DNA of 64,000 nucleotides from a virus: positions 1-64,000 of the IMG/VR virus record IMGVR_UViG_3300017963_000021; one strand, 5' to 3'. The translations under genes and the position numbers were made by a program. Positions within the stretch are counted from its first letter, which is position 1; every line of letters starts with the position of its first letter. Shown one piece after another: positions 26,438 to 34,187 of the stretch. Under the pieces are notes generated by a model that was given only the letters and a program-made list of their open reading frames with translations, was not told where the DNA came from and did not search any database.

Positions 26438-26989
26438 ATGCCGACATATTTAATTAACTTGGACACCCTGCAGGTCAAGGCGCGTTTTGCGACACGTGCA
26501 GCCGCCGGCAACATGGCGCGGCGCATGAAGTTCAACTGGTACATCGCAGACGCTAACCGCGACGACCTGAACCCGCTGACCATCGGACAGATTGTCGCAC
26601 TGTATAACAACCTGTGCGAATCTGACGAAAGCCATATCAGCGTCGACACAAACAAGGTGCAGGCGATCGCTATGCTGGCCGACAAGATGACGCGCACACA
26701 GTTCGTCGATCGTACGATTTCGATGAAGGCAACGAAGGACGTCGGCGCATTGGAAAAGGTTGCCGAAGTCAAGCCGCTGCGTCGCAATAGCCGGATCGGC
26801 AAAGTCGTCGCGGCGCTGGCTAACGGTGCTACAATAGAAGAACTTTGCAAAGTCGCTGACTACCCTGATCCGAAGCGTTTCTGGCGTGATCACAATCTGG
26901 TTCGCAAGGGGTACGGGCGTCAGTTCCGCGCAGGCAAATACTACCTTGTACTGCCGGCAGGAATGGACGCGCCGATATTCAGGGACTAA
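26438..26989 (+). CDS. Hypothetical protein, possibly DNA-binding
   Basis: 183 residues, leader GAGGACACGAAC. The C-terminal part (RIGKVVAALANGATIEELCKVAD, then PKRFWRDHNLVRKGYG) looks like a helix-turn-helix. The N-terminal half (ATRAAAGNMARRMKFNWYIAD) is basic. A weak inverted repeat GGGGC/GCCCC lies in the leader. No family is recognised. Confidence 0.7.
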   Translation: MPTYLINLDTLQVKARFATRAAAGNMARRMKFNWYIADANRDDLNPLTIGQIVALYNNLCESDESHISVDTNKVQAIAMLADKMTRTQFVDRTISMKATKDVGALEKVAEVKPLRRNSRIGKVVAALANGATIEELCKVADYPDPKRFWRDHNLVRKGYGRQFRAGKYYLVLPAGMDAPIFRD

Positions 26990-27007
26990 CGAATTCGGGC
27001 GATGAAC

Positions 27008-27070
27008 GCGTGCTAGTTAGGGGTGGGATCAGTTAAGTCTGATCCCTGCACGCAGCTACAGACGTGTAGC
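27008..27070 (+). ncRNA. Structured 5' leader with two hairpins before the clamp/polymerase genes
   Basis: First hairpin: outer stem GCGTGC/GCACGC (27008-27013, 27048-27053) and inner stem GGGATCAG/CTGATCCC (27025-27032, 27039-27046) with a 6-base loop. Second hairpin: GCTACA/TGTAGC (27055-27060, 27065-27070) with loop GACG. No T-run follows, so these are not terminators. They resemble an RNA operator or regulatory leader for the operon at 27113. Confidence 0.5.
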
Positions 27071-27112
27071 GCTATAACCCTATCCGCCCGATCTATTACA
27101 GGGGACAACATC

Positions 27113-27646
27113 GTGGCTAACCTTCCGACTGTGGGCAGTGCGCTATACGAAGCAATGCACAGGCGTTGCTTGCTGAACCTTAACGAACTGACAGGCAGCG
27201 ATAATGGCGGGCACTGGCAGCTGTCAGCTGTACACGTCGGGTCGTGGGTGGTGTTTCCATACTTCTTCGGCGATGATCCGTACATCGTCGCCGGTCGGGT
27301 AAGCTGGGGGAGAAAGAATAACAAGCGAACAATAACAGACGTCGCGGCGTTTCCGTACGACGTCGAAGACGATAACATCGTGCACGCGAAGCAGCTGTGG
27401 GTCGAAGAAGATACTGGTGTCTACTTGTACGGTGACAATGTACAGTACGCATACGAAGCAGCTACTGCAGCGTCGGAGGATTTCACGATAAACGAATTCC
27501 GCATGGCGATCGCGACAGAAACCGGGATGCCGTTCGGACTGGTCGACGATGACAAGCTGGACTTCGATCACATCTGTGTCGCGGCGTCTACCGTGGACGA
27601 CGGTCCGGGTATATTCAACTGCACGCTGGACAAGTTCGAGGACTGA
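27113..27646 (+). CDS. Hypothetical protein upstream of the clamp-like gene
   Basis: 177 residues from GTG at 27113, with AGGGGAC about nine bases upstream. The longer in-frame version from 27023 would run through the hairpins and is less likely. Sequence features: WQLSAVHVGSWVVFPYFFGDD and a long acidic C-terminal half. No family is recognised. It is the first gene of a group that continues to the clamp-like protein and DNA polymerase. Confidence 0.65.
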   Translation: MANLPTVGSALYEAMHRRCLLNLNELTGSDNGGHWQLSAVHVGSWVVFPYFFGDDPYIVAGRVSWGRKNNKRTITDVAAFPYDVEDDNIVHAKQLWVEEDTGVYLYGDNVQYAYEAATAASEDFTINEFRMAIATETGMPFGLVDDDKLDFDHICVAASTVDDGPGIFNCTLDKFED

Positions 27647-27649
27647 CAC

Positions 27650-28645
27650 ATGGAAGCGCTACATAAGAAAATAATCAAGGCTGTCGTGAACAACAAAGCA
27701 GAACATGACGCGTTGCGTTGCGTCCTGTTTTATCGCGTCGCAGACGACGGTCCGTCGCGGATGCAGGTCGTCAATAACGCCGTCGCTGTCGACATGCCAT
27801 CGCCGTTCGATTTGCAGGGCATCTGTGTCCCGGCTGACAAGCTGCTGGCGGCGCTTAACAAGCGGGACGACGCACAGGTCAAGGCTACGGCGAAACGGCT
27901 TCAGGTGACGTCTAAGGGCTTCAAGGCATCGATCCCGCTGGTCCCGTCGATTAACTTCCCGCGACAGTTTCCTGAAGGCGAGAAGTACACACTCGAACAC
28001 GGGTTGATCGATTCGCTGAAGATCGCCAGCGCGTTTTCTGCCGACAAGAAAAGCGGGCGGATCTGGATGCGCGGCGTCGTCATACGCAAGGGCTACATCT
28101 ACGGCACCGACGGCATGACGATGGTGCGGATCTTCGAAGATGATCTGGATCCGGGGCTGGCGCTGGCGCTGCCCGATGCCGCCGTTCATGAACTGCTGCG
28201 AATCAATAAGCCGATCGAAGCGATCCGGGCGTCGGACAGTTCGGCGACGTTCAAAATAGGCGACGTATGGCTGCGCACGGCGCTGTATAACGCCGGCGAC
28301 GTGCCTGACCTTGACAGGGTTGTCCCTGACTGCAGGGACGCTGCAGCGGTCCCTGACGGGCTTCTGAAGGCACTGGAAGATCTGACGCCGTTCTGTGAGA
28401 AGTCGTTCCCGTGTATCGAAATCGGCGGCGGTGTCGTCAGCGCGTACCACAACGAAAGCGGGGACGCTGACGCGTTCGTTCAGGTCAACGGCTTGCCGGA
28501 AGAAGATAGCCGATGGCGCGCGGATCTACTGGCGCGCGTGTTGCGCGTTGCGACACATCTTGACGTGAAGGCGTATCCGTCGGCGTCGGGTTTCACGAAC
28601 AAGTCGAACATCGACGGGGCGATCATGGGCGTACGCGATCAATGA
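27650..28645 (+). CDS. Sliding-clamp (DnaN-like) candidate
   Basis: 331 residues, close to the size of bacterial beta clamps (about 366). The segment RIWMRGVVIRKGYIYGTDGMTMVRI mirrors the beta-clamp signature in which a strand is followed by A/G-T-D-G. Other parts show a repeating beta-alpha pattern (SFPCIEIGGGVVSAY, then DAFVQVNG). It overlaps the DNA polymerase start by four bases, which strongly supports a replication role. The clamp assignment is by pattern only and needs structural comparison. Confidence 0.6.
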   Translation: MEALHKKIIKAVVNNKAEHDALRCVLFYRVADDGPSRMQVVNNAVAVDMPSPFDLQGICVPADKLLAALNKRDDAQVKATAKRLQVTSKGFKASIPLVPSINFPRQFPEGEKYTLEHGLIDSLKIASAFSADKKSGRIWMRGVVIRKGYIYGTDGMTMVRIFEDDLDPGLALALPDAAVHELLRINKPIEAIRASDSSATFKIGDVWLRTALYNAGDVPDLDRVVPDCRDAAAVPDGLLKALEDLTPFCEKSFPCIEIGGGVVSAYHNESGDADAFVQVNGLPEEDSRWRADLLARVLRVATHLDVKAYPSASGFTNKSNIDGAIMGVRDQ

Positions 28646-30621
28646 AGGGCGAACAGGGTATGCTGCTGTCGCGTGAAGATCTGGCAGCGAAGGTTCCCGA
28701 CACAGGCTGGACGCCGCCGCAACAATTTCCCCGGCTGGATGCCGCGAAGGAAATCGCGATCGACGTCGAAACCAAGGACAAGCGACTGAAGCAGGACGGA
28801 CCCGGCGACATACGCGGCGACGGCAAGATCGTCGGCATCGCGGTCGGCACCGACGACGGCGGGCGCTGGTACTTCCCCATGCGGCACGAATTCGGGCATC
28901 AAAACATGGACCCGGAAATGGTGCTTCGCTGGGCGCGCGAAGAACTGTCGCGTCCGCATCAACCGAAGATCGGCGCGAACCTGATGTACGACGTATCGAT
29001 GCTGCGCGCTGACGGCGTGAACGTTGCCGGCGATCTGATCGACGTGCAAAGCGCGCAGGCATTGCTAGACGAAAACGCGTTTTCCTACGCGCTGGAAAAG
29101 CTGGCGCGTCAGTGGCTGAACGAAGGAAAGAAAGACAACGATCTGTATCACTGGCTGGCGGATACGTACGGCGGAAAGTTCACGCGTAAAGATCAGGCCG
29201 GGAATATTTATCGCGCACCGGTGCAGCTGGTCGGTCCGTACGCTGAAGGCGACGTCGATCTTCCGCTGCGCATCTGGCATCTGCAGCGACGCGAACTTGA
29301 AAAGCAGGAACTGCTGGAACTGTTTCAGCTGGAAACGGATCTGCTGCCGTTGCTGCTGGAAATGCGCTGGCACGGTGTCGCAGTCGACGTCGATCGCGCG
29401 GATGAAGTACGCGCAACGATGCGCGGGCAACAGGCGGAACTGCAGAAGAAGCTGAACAAGATGGCGGGCGCGCCGGTCGACGTATGGGCAGCAGAAACTA
29501 TCGCGCGTGCATTCGATGCCGAAGGCATACACTACCCGCACACAGCGAAAACGAAGAAGCCGTCGTTCACGAAGGCGTGGCTGGAAAATCACGAAAGCGA
29601 ACTTGCGCAGATGATCGTACAGGTCCGCAGTCTGGACAAGACGATCGGCACGTTCATCGACGGGCACATACTGGGCAGCGTGATCAATGGCCGCATACAC
29701 GCGCAGTTCCATCCGTTACGCGGTGACGAAAACGGCACAGTGTCCGGGCGCTTCAGTTCATCGAACCCGAACCTGCAGAACATACCATCACGCGACAAGA
29801 TTATCGGGCCGCTTATCCGTTCGCTGTTTATTCCAGATCCCGGCGATCCGTACTGGCGTCGCTATGACTACTCGCAGATCGAATATCGCTTGCTTTCACA
29901 CTTCGCTGTCGGTCCCGGTGCAGACGAAGCGCGCGAACGTTATCGCAAGGATCCGAAGACAGATTATCACCAGATGACGCGCGAACTTATCCACGTGATA
30001 ACTGCGATCATGCTGGACCGCAAGCCGACGAAGAACATTAACTTCGGGCTGTGCTACGGGATGGGCGTGCCAGCACTGGCTGCAAATCTTGGCATGACCG
30101 TGAAGGAAGCGACGCCGCTGTTCGAGGCGTACCACGAAGGCGTCCCGTTCGTGAAGAAGACGTACGACCTTGCAATCAGCACGGCAAAGAATCGCGGGTA
30201 CGTGAAGACGGTACTCGGTCGGCGTCGGCGTTTCGATCTGTTCGAATCGGCGAACTTCATGGACAAGGCCGAACGCGACAAAATGAAACCGCTGCCGAAG
30301 GAAGACGCGATCAGGGAATACGGGTCGAACATCCAGCGCGCCGGCACACACGCGGCACTGAACGCGGTCCTGCAGGGATCGTCCGCTGACATGATGAAGA
30401 AAGCCATGCGTGACGCGCACAGGGCCGGCGTATTCGACGCGACAGGGATCCCCCTGATCACGGTCCACGACGAACTGAACTTCAGCGACAGCGGCACACA
30501 GGAAGCTGCAGAAGGTTTTCGGGAACTGGTCGACATCATGGAAAACTGCATACAGCTGAAGATCCCGGTCGTCGTGGACGGCGAGCGCGGGCCGAACTGG
30601 GGGACGATGGAAGATCTCTAA
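28642..30621 (+). CDS. Family A DNA polymerase with 3'-5' exonuclease
   Basis: 659 residues, overlapping the clamp-like gene by four bases. Exonuclease motif I is D41-V-E-T and motif III YAEGDVDL near residue 200. Polymerase motif A is DYSQIEYR (D409). The O-helix is R460-K-P-T-K464-N-I-N-F468-G-L-C-Y472, keeping the Arg, Lys, Phe and Tyr of E. coli Pol I. Motif C is HDE (H609-D610). There is no 5'-3' exonuclease domain. It is the replicative polymerase of the phage; F468 predicts normal discrimination against dideoxynucleotides. Confidence 0.95.
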   Translation: MKGEQGMLLSREDLAAKVPDTGWTPPQQFPRLDAAKEIAIDVETKDKRLKQDGPGDIRGDGKIVGIAVGTDDGGRWYFPMRHEFGHQNMDPEMVLRWAREELSRPHQPKIGANLMYDVSMLRADGVNVAGDLIDVQSAQALLDENAFSYALEKLARQWLNEGKKDNDLYHWLADTYGGKFTRKDQAGNIYRAPVQLVGPYAEGDVDLPLRIWHLQRRELEKQELLELFQLETDLLPLLLEMRWHGVAVDVDRADEVRATMRGQQAELQKKLNKMAGAPVDVWAAETIARAFDAEGIHYPHTAKTKKPSFTKAWLENHESELAQMIVQVRSLDKTIGTFIDGHILGSVINGRIHAQFHPLRGDENGTVSGRFSSSNPNLQNIPSRDKIIGPLIRSLFIPDPGDPYWRRYDYSQIEYRLLSHFAVGPGADEARERYRKDPKTDYHQMTRELIHVITAIMLDRKPTKNINFGLCYGMGVPALAANLGMTVKEATPLFEAYHEGVPFVKKTYDLAISTAKNRGYVKTVLGRRRRFDLFESANFMDKAERDKMKPLPKEDAIREYGSNIQRAGTHAALNAVLQGSSADMMKKAMRDAHRAGVFDATGIPLITVHDELNFSDSGTQEAAEGFRELVDIMENCIQLKIPVVVDGERGPNWGTMEDL

Positions 30622-30640
30622 AATTTTTTTTCTAAAGGGG

Positions 30641-30669
30641 TTGACATTTATGCCGACAAACTGGATACT
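30641..30669 (+). promoter_or_regulatory. Early cassette promoter
   Basis: TTGACA, 17 bp spacer beginning TTTATGC, GATACT. Preceded by an A/T tract and TCTAAAGGGG. Confidence 0.85.
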
Positions 30670-30708
30670 GTAGTCACTGAAGCACAACACACCACTGAGG
30701 ACACGACA

Positions 30709-31077
30709 ATGAACTTCGACAAAGACAAATTCAACTGGGACGGCATGTATCTGACCTACGAAGGCGAGCAGGGCGTGTATACGACCTACTACGGCGAGAA
30801 CGGCGAGCGCTGCCATCCGACCCGCTTCGGTCTTCCGAAGGCTGCATTCATCGCACGCTTCAAGTACAACAGGGCGTGGAAGTCATGGGTCAATTTCATG
30901 GTGAAGAACTTCACCGTCGAAGAGTATCTGGGCGCGCTCGAACGGGATGAATCCCCGCTTAACATCATGATGGGGAAGGGCTATCTTGAACCCCACATGC
31001 GCAAGCAGTGCCGCGACGCTGGCTACCCGGCGACCGTCGAAGGCTGGCACGAAATGGTCGCGAACATCACCTACTAA
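30709..31077 (+). CDS. Hypothetical protein, cassette gene
   Basis: 122 residues with its own promoter and the exact leader GAGGACACGACA. Aromatic-rich N-terminus (FNWDGMYLTYEGEQGVYTTY), then a helical second half (KSWVNFMVKNFTVEEYLGAL). No family is recognised. It is followed by a GC-rich UUCG hairpin and then another promoter, so it forms a self-contained unit. Confidence 0.8.
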   Translation: MNFDKDKFNWDGMYLTYEGEQGVYTTYYGENGERCHPTRFGLPKAAFIARFKYNRAWKSWVNFMVKNFTVEEYLGALERDESPLNIMMGKGYLEPHMRKQCRDAGYPATVEGWHEMVANITY

Positions 31078-31086
31078 CCCACAGAA

Positions 31087-31106
31087 AGCCGGCCTTCGGG
31101 CCGGCT
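31087..31106 (+). terminator. UUCG-loop hairpin after a cassette gene
   Basis: Perfect inverted repeat AGCCGGCC-TTCG-GGCCGGCT, without a following T-run. The same core hairpin lies at 35895-35912. It may stabilise or weakly terminate the cassette transcript. Confidence 0.55.
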
Positions 31107-31162
31107 AACCCGTTGACTTTCGTGAAGATTAAAAAATAATTGAATTTTTTTGTTGCAAGGTG

Positions 31163-31191
31163 TTGACATTTATGCAGACGTTCGATAATCT
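31163..31191 (+). promoter_or_regulatory. Early cassette promoter
   Basis: TTGACA, 17 bp spacer beginning TTTATGC, TAATCT; A/T-rich tract upstream. Confidence 0.87.
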
Positions 31192-31227
31192 ATACCTACA
31201 CTGAACGAACGCACTGAGGACACGACG

Positions 31228-31434
31228 ATGAAAGAACTTACCATACACGGAACACGCGGTAGCCAAGACATCACGAAGGTCGTCCGCATCCGCAAGGAAC
31301 GCGCACTGGGTGGATACATCGTCGAGTGGGGCACCGGTAGCAATAAGAAGATCGGAACCTACGCCGGCGGCAAGCTGACCACGATGCCGGGGACGCGCCT
31401 GATCACTGTACTGAACGACTGCTGGAACGACTAA
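31228..31434 (+). CDS. Small hypothetical protein, cassette gene
   Basis: 68 residues with leader GAGGACACGACG. Basic beta-rich sequence (KVVRIRKERALGGYIVEWGTG, then KIGTYAGGKLTTMPG), perhaps an SH3-like or nucleic-acid-binding fold. No family named. Co-transcribed with the next gene 14 bases downstream. Confidence 0.76.
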   Translation: MKELTIHGTRGSQDITKVVRIRKERALGGYIVEWGTGSNKKIGTYAGGKLTTMPGTRLITVLNDCWND

Positions 31435-31448
31435 TAGAGGACACGATA

Positions 31449-31775
31449 ATGAACGTAGGATACGACAAGGTCGAATACTGGGACGAACCATTGACGCCGG
31501 ACACGGGCTGCAAGATCGAAGTCGTGTATGACGTGAACCATTACTTCCATACGGATTACGGACGCGACAGCGATCGACAGGTCTACAACGAAAAGGAATT
31601 CACGCGCGTGAAGTTCCGCATGACCGGGCCGACCGGTACGCACGAACTTGACGGCAGTTCCAGCCGCAAACGGGTACAAGCGCACTGGAATGGTTTTGTC
31701 GCAAACAACGGCGGCGTTGCTGGTAAGCTTTCGTCGATGCCGCGTAAACACTGGAAACGGACCTACTGGTGCTGA
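31449..31775 (+). CDS. Hypothetical protein
   Basis: 108 residues, leader GAGGACACGATA. Alternating beta-like sequence with several histidines and tyrosines (EVVYDVNHYFHTDYG, then RKRVQAHWNGFVANN). No domain is recognised. Confidence 0.75.
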   Translation: MNVGYDKVEYWDEPLTPDTGCKIEVVYDVNHYFHTDYGRDSDRQVYNEKEFTRVKFRMTGPTGTHELDGSSSRKRVQAHWNGFVANNGGVAGKLSSMPRKHWKRTYWC

Positions 31776-31776
31776 C

Positions 31777-32016
31777 ATGGGAAAAGAACGCTTAGTGTAT
31801 AATGTGCCGCCGTCGTTCTTTGAAGAAGAACTGGAACGACGGCGGAAGATACGGAAGCAGGCGCTGCGGACGATCAGTGCGTACCACGAAAAGCGTCGCG
31901 CACTGGATGCCGGCAGTCCCGAAGCGGTGTATTATCTCGAACGCATCGTGCTGCTAATGGACTTCGTCAAGCGTATGCGCAGAAGTATCGCGCGCATCGA
32001 ATCGAAGATGGTGTGA
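31777..32016 (+). CDS. Small basic helical protein
   Basis: 79 residues from ATG 31777; the longer in-frame version overlaps the previous gene and is rejected. Strongly charged and helical (EEELERRRKIRKQALRTISAY, then DFVKRMRRSIARIESK). It overlaps the following gene, which has a similar composition. No family named. Confidence 0.68.
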   Translation: MGKERLVYNVPPSFFEEELERRRKIRKQALRTISAYHEKRRALDAGSPEAVYYLERIVLLMDFVKRMRRSIARIESKMV

Positions 32017-32018
32017 CA

Positions 32019-32288
32019 ATGTTACAGGAAAACAGCTACGCCGCCGACGTTCCGTTCTTCATCATCGAACGCCGGCGTCGATGTGAACTGATCGAAAAGG
32101 ACTTCAAGGAAATTGCCGCGCTGGAAGTGCGGCTGCAGAAATTGCGCAAGCACGAAGTCTACCGCGACAGTCCGGCGTACGCGACACAAGTGCGCTGGAT
32201 TCGAAAACGGCTTTCGATACTGTACGCGCGGACCGACGTGCTTGCTAAAGGGATCGTGCATCTAAGTGAACGTATCGCGGAGCAGTAA
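32019..32288 (+). CDS. Small basic helical protein
   Basis: 89 residues from ATG 32019 (a GTG two codons earlier is possible). Coiled-coil-like and basic (ERRRRCELIEKDFKEIAALE, then RWIRKRLSILYAR). It and the preceding gene resemble each other in layout and could be diverged duplicates. Confidence 0.68.
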   Translation: MLQENSYAADVPFFIIERRRRCELIEKDFKEIAALEVRLQKLRKHEVYRDSPAYATQVRWIRKRLSILYARTDVLAKGIVHLSERIAEQ

Positions 32289-32448
32289 CTGCTGGTCGTG
32301 TGTCGCGTTTCGATACGAAGACGGCGAATACTTTTGCGCGGACGGGCGCACCGGGTTTCCGAACCGGTGCGCGGTGTTTGAATATGAACCGGGGAGTGAT
32401 TGGAAGGAGCGACTACACGCGAAAGAAGCGGGGGAGAACGAAACGTGA
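32266..32448 (+). CDS. Small cysteine-rich (zinc-binding) protein
   Basis: 60 residues, GTG start overlapping the previous gene. Cysteines in CWSC, then FCADG and NRCAVFEY form a probable four-cysteine metal site. The acidic C-terminus ends KEAGENET. Such small zinc proteins are frequent in phage accessory regions. Confidence 0.65.
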   Translation: MNVSRSSNCWSCVAFRYEDGEYFCADGRTGFPNRCAVFEYEPGSDWKERLHAKEAGENET

Positions 32449-32621
32449 ACAACAGAACTACGCAGGAGTACAAAAAGAAGGTACTGCAGCGTCTAACAGA
32501 ACTGCCGACGAATGAAGATAAGAAGTCATACTTGCGCGGTGCGATACGCGTTGAAGCGTGCTTCGGGAATGCAGAGTGTACCGCGTTTCTGATTGCACAG
32601 ATGAAAAAGATAGAAGGGTGA
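32445..32621 (+). CDS. Small hypothetical protein
   Basis: 58 residues from GTG 32445, overlapping the previous stop (GTGA). Helical, charged sequence (QEYKKKVLQRLTELPTNEDK, then YLRGAIRVEACFGN). A longer in-frame start exists but has no support. No family named. Confidence 0.62.
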   Translation: MNNRTTQEYKKKVLQRLTELPTNEDKKSYLRGAIRVEACFGNAECTAFLIAQMKKIEG

Positions 32622-32625
32622 TAAC

Positions 32626-32883
32626 ATGCGGCCAGTATGCGGAATATGCAATGTCGAAATGCAGTGCGAGAAAACGGGCGCGCACTGGGTAACGTACTCG
32701 AAGCGCGACGAACCGTACCAGATTTACAGGTGCGACAAGTTCATCTGCCCAAAGTGCAAGGCGCAGGTATTAGTCGGATTCGGTAACAGTCCTGTCAAGG
32801 AACACTATCAGGACGGGTTCGAAAGTTATCTTGAAGAGATCGGCAACGATAAAAACGAAGTGGTGCATCATGAAGGCGCTTAG
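32626..32883 (+). CDS. Zinc-ribbon protein
   Basis: 85 residues. Four cysteines as two pairs, CGIC and CPKC, with an extra YRCDK, fit a zinc ribbon. The remainder is polar, ending in an acidic/His stretch (NDKNEVVHHEGA). It overlaps the signal-peptide gene that follows. Confidence 0.72.
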   Translation: MRPVCGICNVEMQCEKTGAHWVTYSKRDEPYQIYRCDKFICPKCKAQVLVGFGNSPVKEHYQDGFESYLEEIGNDKNEVVHHEGA

Positions 32884-33256
32884 TAATATTTTTATCGCGT
32901 GTTTATTGTTTGCAGGCTGGTGCGACACTGAAGCGGCACGACTTAACAGTGAACGGTATTATCAGACGAACTGGTGCGCAGGACACGGCACGGACAGCGT
33001 GACGGAATACAGGTTACGCGATGCGACACGCGTTGATTGCATGGCACAGATCGACGGCGTGTTCTACGCGATAGAATTCGACTTCGCCGACAAGTGGGCG
33101 GAAGCGATAGGTCAGGCGTTGTACTATGCACGCATGACAAAGAGAAAACCTGCAGTCGTATTGATTGTCGAAGACTTCGAACGCGACATGAAATACATTA
33201 ACAGGTTCACGTATGCGACATTCGGTACAGAGATACGCCTGTTTTTGACGCGTTAG
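32870..33256 (+). CDS. Exported protein with PD-(D/E)XK-nuclease-like core
   Basis: 128 residues from ATG 32870. Residues 1-22 look like a signal peptide (ALSNIFIACLLFAGWCDTEA). The body has a conserved pattern: RDATRVDC (D56), then YAIEFDFADKWAEAIGQALYYA (E69, D71, K75) and AVVLIVED. It resembles a bacterial family with this layout that looks like a modified restriction-endonuclease fold. Export to the periplasm suggests action outside the cytoplasm, for example against incoming DNA. Both the fold and the role are inferences. Confidence 0.6.
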   Translation: MKALSNIFIACLLFAGWCDTEAARLNSERYYQTNWCAGHGTDSVTEYRLRDATRVDCMAQIDGVFYAIEFDFADKWAEAIGQALYYARMTKRKPAVVLIVEDFERDMKYINRFTYATFGTEIRLFLTR

Positions 33257-33284
33257 CGTCGGAGAGAGAAAGCAGGGGAACAAA

Positions 33285-33434
33285 GTGACAAGGATAAGGT
33301 GGACGGGAATGGATACAAAACGCATATTGAAATTTCTTCTCTTAATGGCAGTCCTGATTTTTATCGGGGCGTCTGTTTTCGAGTGGATAAACAATCTGCA
33401 GACGACGTTCGTCGATCACGTGAACCGTGGCTGA
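33285..33434 (+). CDS. Small membrane protein
   Basis: 49 residues from GTG 33285 with AGGGGA upstream. Basic N-terminus (TRIRWTGMDTKRILK), then one transmembrane segment (FLLLMAVLIFIGASVF), then a short polar tail. It overlaps the next gene by eight bases. Confidence 0.62.
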   Translation: MTRIRWTGMDTKRILKFLLLMAVLIFIGASVFEWINNLQTTFVDHVNRG

Positions 33435-33846
33435 ATCGTCGCTGTGGGCGTACATGCGCGACAACCTGTCGCGTAAGGGCGAACACTGGATACGGTTAGA
33501 AAACGCCGTAGACGAAGGCACGCCCGACGTGAACGGCTGTTTCGATTCGAACGAAGTGTGGATCGAACTAAAGGCGCTGCATGAATGGCCGAAGCGCGCG
33601 TCTACGCCTGTGCGGTTAAATCACTTCAAGGACTGCCAGCGTCAGTGGTTAGTTAACCGCTGGCTGTCTGGCGGTAATGCGTGGCTGTTTGTTCGTGTCG
33701 CGCGTGAATACTTTTTGTTCAGTGCACCAGTAGCACTAAAGGTCGATACACTTACGCGACAGCACTGGTATGATGTAAGCAGGGCGCATTATAAAACGCG
33801 CATAGACTGGCAACACTTTAGGGGTGCTTTATGCAGATCAAGCTAA
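33427..33846 (+). CDS. PD-(D/E)XK / VRR-NUC-like endonuclease
   Basis: 139 residues, GTG start. The catalytic pattern is G-T-P-D33/34-V, about a dozen residues, then W-I-E47-L-K49, the PD...ExK core of restriction-endonuclease-like nucleases, as in VRR-NUC and RecB-like phage proteins. E25 may be an additional ligand. Likely a small DNA nuclease, perhaps acting on branched DNA. It overlaps the downstream HTH regulator. Confidence 0.75.
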   Translation: MAESSLWAYMRDNLSRKGEHWIRLENAVDEGTPDVNGCFDSNEVWIELKALHEWPKRASTPVRLNHFKDCQRQWLVNRWLSGGNAWLFVRVAREYFLFSAPVALKVDTLTRQHWYDVSRAHYKTRIDWQHFRGALCRSS

Positions 33847-34187
33847 CAACAGGCGAGAAGATCATGATCGGGCGGCGTCGTGAAGACATGACGCAGGACG
33901 ACTTCGCCAAGTCGCACAACGTGACACAGACACTTGTGTCGCGCTGGGAAAGTGACGTGATCGAACCGCCGAAACAAGTAGCGCGACAGTTTCGCTACGT
34001 GCGCAACCTGAAAGCCGGCGAGCGCGCGACGATTCTTCGCCGACGCATCAACCTGTCTATGGAAAAGGCGGCGAAAGAGTTTCGCTGTTCACGCTACCAC
34101 GTCATCAAGATGGAACACGGGCGCGCAAACGCTGACGACTACCTGAAGTTTATCGAAGCCAAGGCTGCACAACGTGCAGCCGGCTGA
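33831..34187 (+). CDS. Transcription regulator with two HTH motifs (XRE-like)
   Basis: 118 residues. The first HTH lies at about 18-43 (MTQDDFAKSHNVTQTLVSRWES) and the second at about 73-95 (LSMEKAAKEFRCSRYHVIKMEHG), so the protein looks like two Cro/C1-type units in tandem. It could be an early/late switch protein or a repressor of the cassette promoters. No partner operator is certain. Confidence 0.8.
   Translation: MQIKLTTGEKIMIGRRREDMTQDDFAKSHNVTQTLVSRWESDVIEPPKQVARQFRYVRNLKAGERATILRRRINLSMEKAAKEFRCSRYHVIKMEHGRANADDYLKFIEAKAAQRAAG

Noticed and set aside
27001-27112. Possible tRNA before 27113
   Set aside because: Two hairpins exist, but there is no cloverleaf, no T-loop GTTCGA-type motif and no CCA-type acceptor pairing.
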